NCBI GenBank assembly: GCA_904501855.1
Contig: CAJGCI010000004.1
Span: 1-36,534 of the forward strand
DNA length: 36,534 nt
Reading direction: 5' to 3'
Origin: Oscillospiraceae bacterium
GTDB taxonomy: Bacteria > Bacillota > Clostridia > Oscillospirales > Oscillospiraceae
In this document: piece after piece, positions 1 through 7,418 of the stretch
How the letters are laid out: each line of letters begins with the position of its first letter
Numbering within the stretch: the stretch's first letter is position 1
Program-made: the position numbers and the translations under genes
Notes under the pieces: generated by a model
The model's input: only the letters and a program-made list of their open reading frames with translations
Told to the model about the DNA's origin: nothing
Database searches by the model: none

Positions 1-873
1 GAAGCCATGATGGCCGCGGTGCTGACAGTATGTGATCCCGGAGACAAAGTGGTGGTTTTCTCGCCCTTTTATGAAAATTACGGTGCCGACACCATCCTGA
101 GCAATGCGGAACCGATTTACGTACCGTTGATCCCTCCCTCCTTCCGGTTCGATGCCAATGTTCTGGAGGATGCCTTCCGGCAAGACGGAGTAAAAGCCAT
201 GATTCTGTGCAATCCTTCCAACCCATGCGGAAAGGTTTTCAACCGGGAGGAACTGCAGATTATTGCCGATCTGGCGATCCGATACGATATCTATGTCATC
301 ACTGATGAAGTCTATGAACATATCGTTTATGCTCCTCACCGGCACTGCTATCTGTCCACCCTTCCCGGAATGCGTGAGCGCACGATCATCTGCAGCTCGC
401 TGTCCAAGACCTACTCCATCACCGGCTGGCGTCTTGGATACGTAATCGCTTCGCCTGAGATCACGGAACGGGTCAAGCAGGTCCATGATTTCCTTACGGT
501 GGGCGCTGCGGCTCCTTTGATGGAAGCTGCGGTATTGGGGCTGCATTTCGAGGATCAGTATTACCTGGATCTCCAGGCTCATTACACCCACATGAAGGAT
601 CTGTTCGTTGGTGGAATGAAGGAATTGGGACTTTCCGTAACGGACCCGGAAGGCGCCTACTATGTTCTGATGGACATCTCCGAATACGGATATGACGATG
701 ATGAGCAGTTCTGCATCGATCTGTGTGAAAAAGTTGGAGTTGCAGCGGTTCCCGGATCCAGCTTCTTCAAAGAGGATGTCCACCATCTGATTCGATTCCA
801 TTTTGCAAAGAAAGATGAAACTCTGCTGGCCGCACTGGATCGGCTCAGCAGCATTCATACGATGAAGAAATAG
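1..873 (+). CDS. Class I/II PLP-dependent aminotransferase, 5' end cut by window edge
   Basis: This is the C-terminal 290 codons of a fold-type I aminotransferase (aspartate aminotransferase-like superfamily). The frame is open to base 1, so the start lies outside the window. Visible family marks are NPSNPCGKVF, the TDEVYEH aspartate block that contacts the PLP pyridine nitrogen, the Schiff-base lysine in SSLSKTYSITGWRLGY, and a C-terminal arginine in HHLIRFHFAKK that fits the substrate carboxylate clamp. The enzyme should transfer amino groups between an amino acid and a 2-oxo acid in the cytoplasm. The substrate cannot be told from this fragment; aspartate, alanine or aromatic amino acids are all possible. 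The HEPN gene follows after 35 nt on the same strand. Confidence 0.9.
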   Translation, partial: EAMMAAVLTVCDPGDKVVVFSPFYENYGADTILSNAEPIYVPLIPPSFRFDANVLEDAFRQDGVKAMILCNPSNPCGKVFNREELQIIADLAIRYDIYVITDEVYEHIVYAPHRHCYLSTLPGMRERTIICSSLSKTYSITGWRLGYVIASPEITERVKQVHDFLTVGAAAPLMEAAVLGLHFEDQYYLDLQAHYTHMKDLFVGGMKELGLSVTDPEGAYYVLMDISEYGYDDDEQFCIDLCEKVGVAAVPGSSFFKEDVHHLIRFHFAKKDETLLAALDRLSSIHTMKK

Positions 874-908
874 TATCGACGTGTGTGAGATGACAGAAGG
901 GAATCACC

Positions 909-1304
909 ATGCTGCCAGAAAAAACGACGGATAAGACAGCCGCAAGAGAAGTGGCTCTGAAACTCCTCGAACGGGCGAAGACTATGATGCAGGTCTCCCT
1001 GTCGGGGCTGGAACATGATCAGCTTTCCATCGCCAATCACTGGGCGTTCTATGCCATCAGCAACGCAATGAAGGCCTGTCTGGCCTTCGAAGCAGTATTT
1101 AGCCACAACAGGGATGAGACCTATCAGTTCTTTCGACGGGACTTTCTTCGTTCCGGGATCTTTCCGGAGGACATGGAGTCAAAGCTTGCCTATACGATGG
1201 AGGTCCATCTGGGTCTGAGTGAGGAGGACTATTACCTCTATACTATCGAACAGATGCATACCGCCATGGATCTCATCCGAAACACACAGGAGTATCTCTC
1301 CTGA
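909..1304 (+). CDS. HEPN domain protein
   Basis: A small all-helical protein of 131 aa that reads as a HEPN domain. The core NHWAFYAISNAMKACLAFEAV matches the helix usually written as YYAMFHAARALL in this family. It is followed by a His-Asn region, an FRRDFLRSGIFP segment and a closing helix, DYYLYTIEQMHTAMDLIRN. The ATG is preceded by AGAAGGGA at a good distance. HEPN proteins often pair with a minimal nucleotidyltransferase (MNT) as toxin-antitoxin or nucleotide-binding modules. No MNT partner is encoded on either side here, and the RNase motif RxxxxH is not evident. Its role is therefore unknown. It may be co-transcribed with the aminotransferase. Confidence 0.7.
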   Translation: MLPEKTTDKTAAREVALKLLERAKTMMQVSLSGLEHDQLSIANHWAFYAISNAMKACLAFEAVFSHNRDETYQFFRRDFLRSGIFPEDMESKLAYTMEVHLGLSEEDYYLYTIEQMHTAMDLIRNTQEYLS

Positions 1305-1318
1305 AACGGCGACCAACC

Positions 1319-1361
1319 AGCAATGCCGCCCTGGTCAAACAAGGACCAAGGCGGCATTGCT
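1319..1361 (+). terminator. Hairpin between convergent genes
   Basis: A perfect 12-bp inverted repeat (AGCAATGCCGCC at 1319-1330, complement at 1350-1361) lies in the gap between the HEPN gene and the opposing ABC operon. The T-run after it is weak (GTATTATT), so termination is likely but not certain. It could serve both strands. Confidence 0.6.
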
Positions 1362-1364
1362 GTA

Positions 1365-1988
1365 TTATTGGGCAGGAGATGCCGATCTCCTTTCCACAAA
1401 GCTCAGAAGCTGATCGATTCCGATAGCCAGCACGGCAGAAAGCAGGCTTCCCCAGAGGATCTTCGCTGTGTTCATCGTCCGAAGCCCGTCGAACAGGATC
1501 GTTCCCAGTCCGCCCGCGTTGATGGATGCGGCAATGGTAGCGATCCCCACGGTAGAGACCAGTGCGATGCGCAGTCCTGCGATGATGGCGCTCTTTGCCA
1601 GCGGCACCTTCACTTTCAGAAGAAGCTGCATATGAGTCATCCCCATTCCGGTAGCAGCTTCCACCACACCGGGATCCACTCCATCCAGTCCTGCCATGAA
1701 GTTTCGAAGCAGCAGGTACTGATTATAGATCACCAGAGCAACCACCGCCGTTTTCTGACCCAGCCCAGTTAGGGGGATCAGGAGTGCTAACAGTGCCAGA
1801 CTTGGAATGGAATAGACCATGGACAGAATGTTCAGCATGATCCGGGACAGTCTCCCGGAATAACTGCAGAGCACCGTAAGGACCGCTGCGATGACTACGG
1901 AGATCAGCAGCGTGATCACCACGATCTCCAGATGTACCAGAGTGGCGGAGATCAGCCGGTCATAATATCGGGAGGCATACTCGATCAT
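1365..1988 (-). CDS. Quaternary-amine/osmolyte ABC importer, permease subunit (OpuCB/OpuCD type)
   Basis: An integral membrane permease of 207 aa with about five or six hydrophobic segments. It carries the binding-protein-dependent transport motif EAATGMGMTHMQLLLKVKVPLA (E-A-A-x-G-M-G), which docks onto the ATPase. The size and the SINAGGLGTILFDGL stretch match OpuCB/OpuCD/YehY-type permeases for glycine betaine, choline or carnitine. Its start overlaps the ATPase gene's end by 4 nt (ATGA), so the two are translationally coupled. It is the last gene of the operon. A second, divergent permease is encoded at 3684-4319, as in OpuB/OpuC systems with two permeases. The substrate is not determined. 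Confidence 0.88.
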   Translation of the reverse strand: MIEYASRYYDRLISATLVHLEIVVITLLISVVIAAVLTVLCSYSGRLSRIMLNILSMVYSIPSLALLALLIPLTGLGQKTAVVALVIYNQYLLLRNFMAGLDGVDPGVVEAATGMGMTHMQLLLKVKVPLAKSAIIAGLRIALVSTVGIATIAASINAGGLGTILFDGLRTMNTAKILWGSLLSAVLAIGIDQLLSFVERRSASPAQ

Positions 1989-2752
1989 ATGTATTCCCTC
2001 CAGAACGCCTCTTTCGCTTTCGCAGAATCCACCAGCGACTGAACAAAGGGATCCGCCGGAGTCCGGATGATGGCCTCCGGGGTGTCAAACTGCCGGATCC
2101 TGCCTTCGTTCATGATGATCACACGGTCTCCCAGTTTAAACGCCTCTTCGATATCATGCGTTACGAACAGGAATGTCTTGCCCGTCTTATCATGGATATC
2201 CACCAGCTCGGACTGGAGTTTCTCCCGAGTGATGGAATCGATCGCCCCGAAAGGTTCATCCATCAGCATGATCTTAGGATCTACCGCCAGTGCTCTTGCA
2301 AAGCCGATACGCTGCTGCTGGCCGCCGGAAAGCTGAGATGGATAGCGGTCACGGAATTCCTTCGGATCCATTCCCACCAGGGTAAGAAGCTCGTCTACCC
2401 GCTGCTCGATCTTCTCCGGTTCCCATTTCAGCAGTTTCGGAACCGTCGCGATATTGTCTTTCACCGTATAGTGGGGAAACAGTCCGATTTGCTGGATCAC
2501 GTATCCGATCCGGCGCCGGACCTTCACCACATCCACGGTAGAGATGTCTTCCCCAAACAGAATGATCGTCCCTTTGTCCGGCTCATACAGACGGTTCACC
2601 ATCTTCAGAAGCGTGGTCTTTCCACAGCCGGAGGAACCGAGGATAGTCACAAACTCGCCCTCTTCGATGGTCAGGCTGACGTCGTCTACCGCAGGATAGC
2701 TGGATCCCGGAAACGTTTTGCTGACATTTTTAAATTCAATGGCCGTGCCCAT
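1985..2752 (-). CDS. Quaternary-amine ABC importer, ATP-binding subunit
   Basis: An ABC ATPase of the OpuCA/ProV group. Walker A is GSSGCGKT, the Q-loop lies in GYVIQQIGLFPHYTV, the signature is LSGGQQQR, Walker B is IMLMDEPFGAID and the H-loop is VTHDIEEA. It is about 255 aa and ends shortly after the ATPase core, so it lacks the C-terminal CBS pair that senses ionic strength in OpuA/OpuCA. I chose the ATG at 2752 because GGAGAGGAG lies 8 nt upstream. An ATG at 2773 overlaps the preceding stop as ATGA but has no good ribosome site. Missing CBS domains suggest that uptake is not gated by osmotic strength in the usual way. Confidence 0.88.
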   Translation of the reverse strand: MGTAIEFKNVSKTFPGSSYPAVDDVSLTIEEGEFVTILGSSGCGKTTLLKMVNRLYEPDKGTIILFGEDISTVDVVKVRRRIGYVIQQIGLFPHYTVKDNIATVPKLLKWEPEKIEQRVDELLTLVGMDPKEFRDRYPSQLSGGQQQRIGFARALAVDPKIMLMDEPFGAIDSITREKLQSELVDIHDKTGKTFLFVTHDIEEAFKLGDRVIIMNEGRIRQFDTPEAIIRTPADPFVQSLVDSAKAKEAFWREYI

Positions 2753-2769
2753 GGGCAGGTCTCCTCTCC

Positions 2770-3663
2770 TCATCCTTTGCAGACTGTCTCAAAGAATTCC
2801 TTCGCAACTTCCTCATATTCCATCTGATCGATATCCACCTTCGCATTCAGGGAGATCATCGTTTCCGTATCCAGCTTTGCGCTGACCGCATTCAGGATCT
2901 CGGCGATCTCCGGATGCGCTTCCAGAACATCGTCCCGTACGATCGGTGCCAGATAATAGGGCGGCCAGAAATTCTTGTCGTCGTCCAGATAGGTGAACTT
3001 TTCCTTGTCCGCGAGCTGTGCATCAGTGGAATAGCCCGGACAGGCATCTTCTTCGTTCTGCTCCAGGATCTGATACTTGATCCCGCTGTCGTAGACATTG
3101 ATGTCGGCAAATTTATACGGGCCGTAAGCCTTTTCCAGCCCGGGGATCCCGTCTTCTCTGTACTCAAATTCGCCCTGTGAACAGAACCGAACATGCTCCG
3201 CTTCCCGCTGAAGGTCGGACATCGTGTAGATGTTGTACTGCTCCGCCACATCGGCACGGATGGCAATGCCCTGACGGTTGTTCACCGCAGTGGAATCCAG
3301 CCACGTGATCTGGAATTGTTCTTCATAGGCATCCTTTACGGTGTTGTATACTTCATCGGGATCGCTCATCATATCCATCTGAAGGACAGACAGGAGACCG
3401 GTCCCGGTGTACTCCGGATACAGATCGATCTCATCCGATGTAATGGCGGTATGTACCACCGATCCCGCTATATTCTGCTTGCGTTCCACCGAATACCCCG
3501 CGTCCTCCAGAGCGAGGGCGTAGATCTCCGATACGATCAGGCTTTCCGTAAAATCCTTGGATCCCACACGGATGGAATCTTCACTGTCTCCGCAGGCGCT
3601 CAGCGACAGGACCATGGTCAGTGTCATGATGACAGCTGTGAGTAAAGAAATCGTTTTTCTCAT
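2770..3663 (-). CDS. Substrate-binding lipoprotein of the quaternary-amine ABC importer (OpuAC/ProX family)
   Basis: A lipoprotein of 297 aa. It has a signal peptide with lipobox LSAC (Cys at about residue 24), then the OpuAC/ProX-type start RVGSKDFTESLIVSEIYALA and the DLYPEYTGTGL block, both typical of glycine betaine/carnitine/choline or osmoprotectant binding proteins. It would be anchored outside the membrane and deliver substrate to the permeases at 3684-4319 and 1365-1988. It lies 20 nt downstream of the first permease gene and runs into the ATPase gene. The family assignment is firm. The ligand is uncertain because the aromatic cage cannot be placed without a structure or alignment. 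Confidence 0.88.
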   Translation of the reverse strand: MRKTISLLTAVIMTLTMVLSLSACGDSEDSIRVGSKDFTESLIVSEIYALALEDAGYSVERKQNIAGSVVHTAITSDEIDLYPEYTGTGLLSVLQMDMMSDPDEVYNTVKDAYEEQFQITWLDSTAVNNRQGIAIRADVAEQYNIYTMSDLQREAEHVRFCSQGEFEYREDGIPGLEKAYGPYKFADINVYDSGIKYQILEQNEEDACPGYSTDAQLADKEKFTYLDDDKNFWPPYYLAPIVRDDVLEAHPEIAEILNAVSAKLDTETMISLNAKVDIDQMEYEEVAKEFFETVCKG

Positions 3664-3683
3664 AATATCCCCTCCAATATGAA

Positions 3684-4319
3684 TTAAGTTCGGTATCTTG
3701 TGATCCGTTTTTCCGTCAATGTAAATATCAGCCCCGTGGCCAGGGACAGCAGAGCCACCGAAATGCCTCCTATGAGGAGCAGCTCTGTTCGAAACAGTCC
3801 GATCCCGGCAAAGATGAGATCTCCCAGTCCTCCGGCGCCGATCTTTGATGCCAGAGTCGCGCTAGCAACGATCTCCACCGCTGCTGTCTTTACTCCGGTA
3901 AGGATCATGGGCATGGCAAGAGGAAATCTCACGGATCTCCACACCTGGGTCTCCGTCATTCCGATCCCTTCCGCCGTTTCCAGCATAAATGCCGGAATGC
4001 CCTCAAGCCCGGTAACGGTATTGATCAGGATCGGAGGGATCGCAAGGATCACCAGTGCCACGATGGCCGGTGCTTTTCCCGTGCCCATGATGGGTACCAT
4101 CAGAAGCAGGATGGCCAGGCTGGGCACAACTCGAAGAAAGCCGAAGAATCCGGTAATAAATTTCTGCGACCGGGGCCGGCGCACACACCACCAGCCTGCC
4201 AGAACACCGATCAGCGCGGCGCAGATCAGTGCAAGGACACTCACCGTCAGATGAGTCCCCAGCATCCCCCAGAAACGGCCGCCATTGGCTTGAAAATACG
4301 ATGTGATCAGCTGCGTCAT
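3684..4319 (-). CDS. Quaternary-amine ABC importer, second permease subunit
   Basis: A membrane permease of 211 aa, paralogous to the one at 1365-1988. The ATPase-docking motif is ETAEGIGMTETQVWRSVRFPLA, followed by ASKIGAGGLGDLIFAG, as in OpuCB/OpuCD proteins. Two different permeases plus one ATPase and one lipoprotein reproduce the OpuB/OpuC layout. The gene starts 4 nt inside the end of the ferredoxin-flavin protein gene, so transporter and redox genes belong to one transcript. Confidence 0.88.
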   Translation of the reverse strand: MTQLITSYFQANGGRFWGMLGTHLTVSVLALICAALIGVLAGWWCVRRPRSQKFITGFFGFLRVVPSLAILLLMVPIMGTGKAPAIVALVILAIPPILINTVTGLEGIPAFMLETAEGIGMTETQVWRSVRFPLAMPMILTGVKTAAVEIVASATLASKIGAGGLGDLIFAGIGLFRTELLLIGGISVALLSLATGLIFTLTEKRITRYRT

Positions 4320-4933
4320 CCGTCATCACCCAGTCTCCGGATCGCATATACCGGGCAGTTTTCAAAACACAGTCCGCAGTGGAGGCAGTTATTCTGCCGG
4401 ATCCGATACGGTGTGCCTTCTTCGATGGCCTGCTGGGGACATCCCGCAGCACAGGTTCCGCAGCCAATGCACTGATCCGTGATCCGAAACCCCTTTTCCG
4501 GAGTCTTCCCCTTTCCAATTACAAAGCTCTCCCTCTCAATGGGAGTCTTCCCCAGATCGAACACTTCGATGCTCCCGTCTGCGATAAAGAACGGATCCAG
4601 GATGTATCGGCTCTCCCCGGGGTAAACATCGTTCATGGATGGATTTTCCCGGAAGATCCGGTCGATCCATTTTTTCTTGTCTAGCAGCAGATCCGCCCTT
4701 CCGGTCAGCCTTATGCTGACAAACTCCTTTGTCAGACCAGTGACTGCAACAAATCCAGAAGAAAGGAGCTGAGCGTGAAACTCCTTGCCCCGGCTGGTGC
4801 AAAAATACAGTTTTTCCCCTTCCACGATCATTACGTCGATGATGCGCACTTCCGGTTTGCCTTCTTTCGAAACCGTTGCAAACGCGGCGTCCCGTATTTC
4901 ACGCAGCATCTGAAGCGCTTTTTCCGCTGTCAT
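4316..4933 (-). CDS. Flavin-binding PNPOx-like protein fused to a two-cluster ferredoxin domain
   Basis: The N-terminal ~130 residues resemble the pyridoxamine 5'-phosphate oxidase-like split-barrel flavin fold (AAFATVSKEGKPEVRIIDV, then LYFCTSRGKEFHAQL). The C-terminus has two 4Fe-4S motifs, CIGCGTCAAGCP and CLHCGLCFENCP. The protein probably moves electrons between a low-potential donor and a flavin. It overlaps its neighbours by 4 nt at both ends: the ferredoxin-nitroreductase upstream and the permease downstream. This fusion type is common in anaerobic Clostridia, but its substrate is generally unknown. Confidence 0.85.
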   Translation of the reverse strand: MTAEKALQMLREIRDAAFATVSKEGKPEVRIIDVMIVEGEKLYFCTSRGKEFHAQLLSSGFVAVTGLTKEFVSIRLTGRADLLLDKKKWIDRIFRENPSMNDVYPGESRYILDPFFIADGSIEVFDLGKTPIERESFVIGKGKTPEKGFRITDQCIGCGTCAAGCPQQAIEEGTPYRIRQNNCLHCGLCFENCPVYAIRRLGDDG

Positions 4934-5808
4934 TTCGTTTCCTCTCCTTCACGGAATCGGATTCGATGGATCCGTTCCTCGTCGATCGTTCTCTGGGTTC
5001 CTCTGGCATATCGGATCTCCGGATAACCGAAGCCGATCATCACTCCTATATAGTGGTCCTCTGGGATCTGCAGCAGTGCCCGGACGTCCGGCATATTGGC
5101 CAGAACGTCTTTCGGGAACGTCATCATCACAGCACCCAGTCCGCGGGACGCACAGATCAGTTCAAAATATGCCGCTTCCGTCATCACGTCCTCCACCGGC
5201 TCCCCTTTCCCCAGGGGCGCATGAGGGATCATCAGGCAGGGTGCTCCGCAGAACAGCATATCCGGCCGGACCGTCTCCTCCCATCGTTTCATATCTTCAT
5301 AAGACGGGCGGTCAAATCCTCTCGGATAGACCCCTTCTGCTGCCAGCTCATCCATCCTCTCATATGCAAGAGCGCGAAACCGGTCCATCTCCGTTCGATC
5401 CTCGATCACCGTAAACTCCACCTGCTGTTTGTTCCCGCCGTTGGGCGCGTTCCCCAGAAGACAGATCATCTCATCAATGACAGACGGGTCCACATCTTTG
5501 GTCAGGAACCGTCGGCAGGAATGCCGGTTTCGGATCAGCGCATCCAGGATATTTGCGGATTGTTCCGGAGAAACAGGCGGCACACTGTCTTCCGGATCTT
5601 TACCGAAAATGCGGATCGCCCCTTTCGGGCACACTGCCATGCAGTGCTCACACTTCCAGCATCCGTTCCATCCAAATCCTCGGATCTCCTTCATGGAAGA
5701 ACAGTTCTCCTCATTCAGATAAAGGACTCCGCCTGGGCATACCTTAACGCAGAGTCCGCAGCCGATGCATTTTTTCGAATCGACATGAAACTGTGCCATA
5801 TTCTCCAT
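4930..5808 (-). CDS. Nitroreductase-family flavoprotein with N-terminal ferredoxin domain
   Basis: A protein of 292 aa. Residues 1-70 hold two Cys clusters (CIGCGLCVKVCP and the looser CWKCEHCMAVCP). Residues ~88-290 are an FMN-dependent nitroreductase domain (RNRHSCRRFLTKDV, APNGGNKQQVEF, and the C-terminal GFGYPE block). The ATG is supported by GGAGGA 7 nt upstream. It heads the operon and is divergent from an HxlR regulator, the arrangement seen for YodB-YodC and HypR-HypO in Bacillus subtilis. A role in reducing electrophiles such as quinones or nitro compounds, or in flavin-based electron transfer, is inferred. Confidence 0.88.
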   Translation of the reverse strand: MENMAQFHVDSKKCIGCGLCVKVCPGGVLYLNEENCSSMKEIRGFGWNGCWKCEHCMAVCPKGAIRIFGKDPEDSVPPVSPEQSANILDALIRNRHSCRRFLTKDVDPSVIDEMICLLGNAPNGGNKQQVEFTVIEDRTEMDRFRALAYERMDELAAEGVYPRGFDRPSYEDMKRWEETVRPDMLFCGAPCLMIPHAPLGKGEPVEDVMTEAAYFELICASRGLGAVMMTFPKDVLANMPDVRALLQIPEDHYIGVMIGFGYPEIRYARGTQRTIDEERIHRIRFREGEETK

Positions 5809-5848
5809 GAATCTTCCTCCGCAGTCTCTTCCAGCATATCTTTCTCAT

Positions 5849-5886
5849 GTATATTCAATATACCGAAAACCATACATTTTGCGCAA
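5849..5886 (-). promoter_or_regulatory. Promoter of the nitroreductase/OpuB-type operon with overlapping palindrome
   Basis: On the minus strand, -35 TTGCGC (5881-5886) and -10 TATATT (5857-5862) are separated by 18 nt. A perfect odd-centred 15-bp palindrome, GTATATTCAATATAC (5849-5863), covers the -10. A near-palindrome, AAGTACGCACTT (5885-5896), abuts the -35. These are good candidate operators for the divergently encoded HxlR regulator. The promoter elements are read directly; the operator role is inferred. Confidence 0.6.
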
Positions 5887-5897
5887 GTACGCACTTT

Positions 5898-5954
5898 TTG
5901 GTTACCAAGAAAAACCCAGAAACACTTGCGTTCCCTTAATAATGCACGTAATAT
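5898..5954 (+). promoter_or_regulatory. Promoter of the HxlR-family gene, with palindromes upstream
   Basis: On the plus strand, -35 TTGCGT (5926-5931) and -10 TAATAT (5949-5954) have a 17-nt spacer. An 11-bp palindrome, TTGGTTACCAA, lies at 5898-5908. A 7-bp inverted pair, CGCAAGT (5882-5888) and ACTTGCG (5924-5930), brackets the region and touches the -35 of both divergent promoters. Confidence 0.55.
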
Positions 5955-5992
5955 AACGATACTATCTTAATTCGACGAGTGAGGTTATTCCT

Positions 5993-6331
5993 ATGCGATC
6001 CAAAAATGATATCCTTACGGACTGTCCGGTAGCGCTTACGGTGTCTCTCATCGGCAGCAAGTGGAAACTGCTCATCATGAGAAATCTTCTATCCCGTCCC
6101 TGGCGGTTCAATGAACTGAAAAACAGCATTGAAGGGATCAGCTCGAAGATGCTGACAGAATCGCTGCGTGCCATGGAGGCAGACGGGATCGTACAGCACA
6201 CAGAGCACCCCGGTCCTGAACGGTATTCGGAATACTCGCTCACAGATCTGGGAGAATCCTTGCGTCCTGTCATCCGGTCCATGGAAGAGTGGGGGCTGTC
6301 CTATCAGGAGGCCATCCGAAAAAACCGTTAG
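5993..6331 (+). CDS. HxlR (DUF24) family transcriptional regulator
   Basis: A winged-helix regulator of 112 aa. It shows the family pattern CPVALTVSLIGSKWKLLI, RFNELKNSIEGISSKMLT, LRAMEADGIV and YSLTDLGESL, followed by MEEWG. The single Cys at residue 11 is the conserved N-terminal position used for thiol redox sensing of quinones, aldehydes or hypochlorite in YodB and HypR. No second Cys is present, so sensing would be by alkylation, mixed disulfide or an intersubunit bond. The gene is divergent from the nitroreductase operon, which it most likely controls. GAGG lies 8 nt before the ATG. Confidence 0.9.
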   Translation: MRSKNDILTDCPVALTVSLIGSKWKLLIMRNLLSRPWRFNELKNSIEGISSKMLTESLRAMEADGIVQHTEHPGPERYSEYSLTDLGESLRPVIRSMEEWGLSYQEAIRKNR

Positions 6332-6350
6332 GAGCAGCAACAAAACAAAA

Positions 6351-6391
6351 AGAGACACACGAGTCCTGTTGATTCGTGTGTCTCTGATTTT
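6351..6391 (+). terminator. Bidirectional intrinsic terminator
   Basis: A perfect 12-bp stem (AGAGACACACGA at 6351-6362, complement at 6374-6385) is followed by GATTTTT on the plus strand and by a T-rich run on the minus strand. It ends both the HxlR gene and the rpsB-tsf transcript. Confidence 0.85.
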
Positions 6392-6402
6392 TCAGATGGC
6401 AA

Positions 6403-7332
6403 TTATTTGCCGGCGACCATGGAAGCGATCTCTTCTGCGAAGTTATCCTGCTTCTTCTCGATGCCTTCGCCTCTCTCGAAGCGGGTGTAGGCATTGACTT
6501 TGATGGTGCCGCCCACCTGTTTTGCAACTTCTGCAACGTGCTTCTCAACGGAAACTTTGTCGTCCTTGACGAACGGCTGCTGCATCAGGCAAACTTCGGT
6601 GTAGTACTTGTTGATCTTGCCGATGATCATCTTCTCTTTGATGGCATCGGGCTTGGATGCGTTCTTCGGATCCTCGTTGATCTGAACCATCATGATGGAT
6701 TTCTCATGCTCTACGACTTCTGCCGGGACGGTCTCTTTGTCCAGGTAGGAGGGATTCAGAGCTGCAATCTGCATGGCGATGTCCTTGGCCAGTTCCTGAA
6801 CAGTTTCGTTGCTCTCAAGGCCTTCGGATACATCCAGATTTACGATAACGCCGATACGGCCGCCCATGTGAACGTAAGGAACGTTCATGCCGGATTCGTA
6901 ACGTGCGAAACGGCGGACCTTGATGTTCTCGCCGATGACGAGGACCATCTCCTGCTGCTGCTGCTCCACAGTCAGGTCGGTTCCGTTGTATTTGCATGCC
7001 AGAAGAGCTTCCAGATCAGCGGGATTCTCTTTTGCGACGGTTGCGGCAACGCCTTTTGCAAACTCGATGAACTTCTCGTTCTTTGCAACGAAGTCAGTCT
7101 CGGAGTTTACTTCCACTGCAACACCGACACCGTCAAAGTTGCCGGCGCAGGCAATGCCTTCAGCAGCGATTCTGCCAGCCTTCTTCTGGGAAGCGGCAAG
7201 ACCTTTTTCTCTCAGATACTCGACAGCCTTGTCCATATCGCCGTCGGATTCAACCAGAGCCTTTTTGCAGTCCATCATGCCGACTCCGGTCATTTCACGC
7301 AGTTTCTTAACATCTGCTGCGGTAAAAGCCAT
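6403..7332 (-). CDS. tsf: Translation elongation factor Ts
   Basis: EF-Ts, the guanine nucleotide exchange factor for EF-Tu, 309 aa. The N-terminal UBA-like domain (VKKLREMTGVGMMDCKKAL) and the core NSETDFVAKNEKF are diagnostic; the TDFVAKN loop inserts into EF-Tu. The start is fixed by AGGAGG 8 nt before the ATG at 7332. It lies downstream of rpsB, the usual order. A hairpin at 7375-7398 in the gap may lower tsf relative to rpsB. Confidence 0.98.
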   Translation of the reverse strand: MAFTAADVKKLREMTGVGMMDCKKALVESDGDMDKAVEYLREKGLAASQKKAGRIAAEGIACAGNFDGVGVAVEVNSETDFVAKNEKFIEFAKGVAATVAKENPADLEALLACKYNGTDLTVEQQQQEMVLVIGENIKVRRFARYESGMNVPYVHMGGRIGVIVNLDVSEGLESNETVQELAKDIAMQIAALNPSYLDKETVPAEVVEHEKSIMMVQINEDPKNASKPDAIKEKMIIGKINKYYTEVCLMQQPFVKDDKVSVEKHVAEVAKQVGGTIKVNAYTRFERGEGIEKKQDNFAEEIASMVAGK

Positions 7333-7370
7333 ATCTATTTCCTCCTGTAAAGATTATCTTTTATTACTCG

Positions 7371-7398
7371 AAAACAGGGAGCAAAAAGATGCTCCCTG
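7371..7398 (-). terminator. Attenuator-like hairpin between rpsB and tsf
   Basis: A 9-bp stem (CAGGGAGCA at 7375-7383, complement at 7390-7398) is followed on the minus strand by only four T. This fits a leaky terminator or an RNA-processing site inside the rpsB-tsf operon. Confidence 0.6.
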
Positions 7399-7418
7399 GA
7401 TCAATAGCCAAATTCGGA

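Noticed and set aside
4876..5970. Long open frame (364 codons) on the plus strand over the nitroreductase gene
   Set aside because: It is antisense to a gene with clear ferredoxin and nitroreductase motifs, and its own translation shows no recognisable domain.
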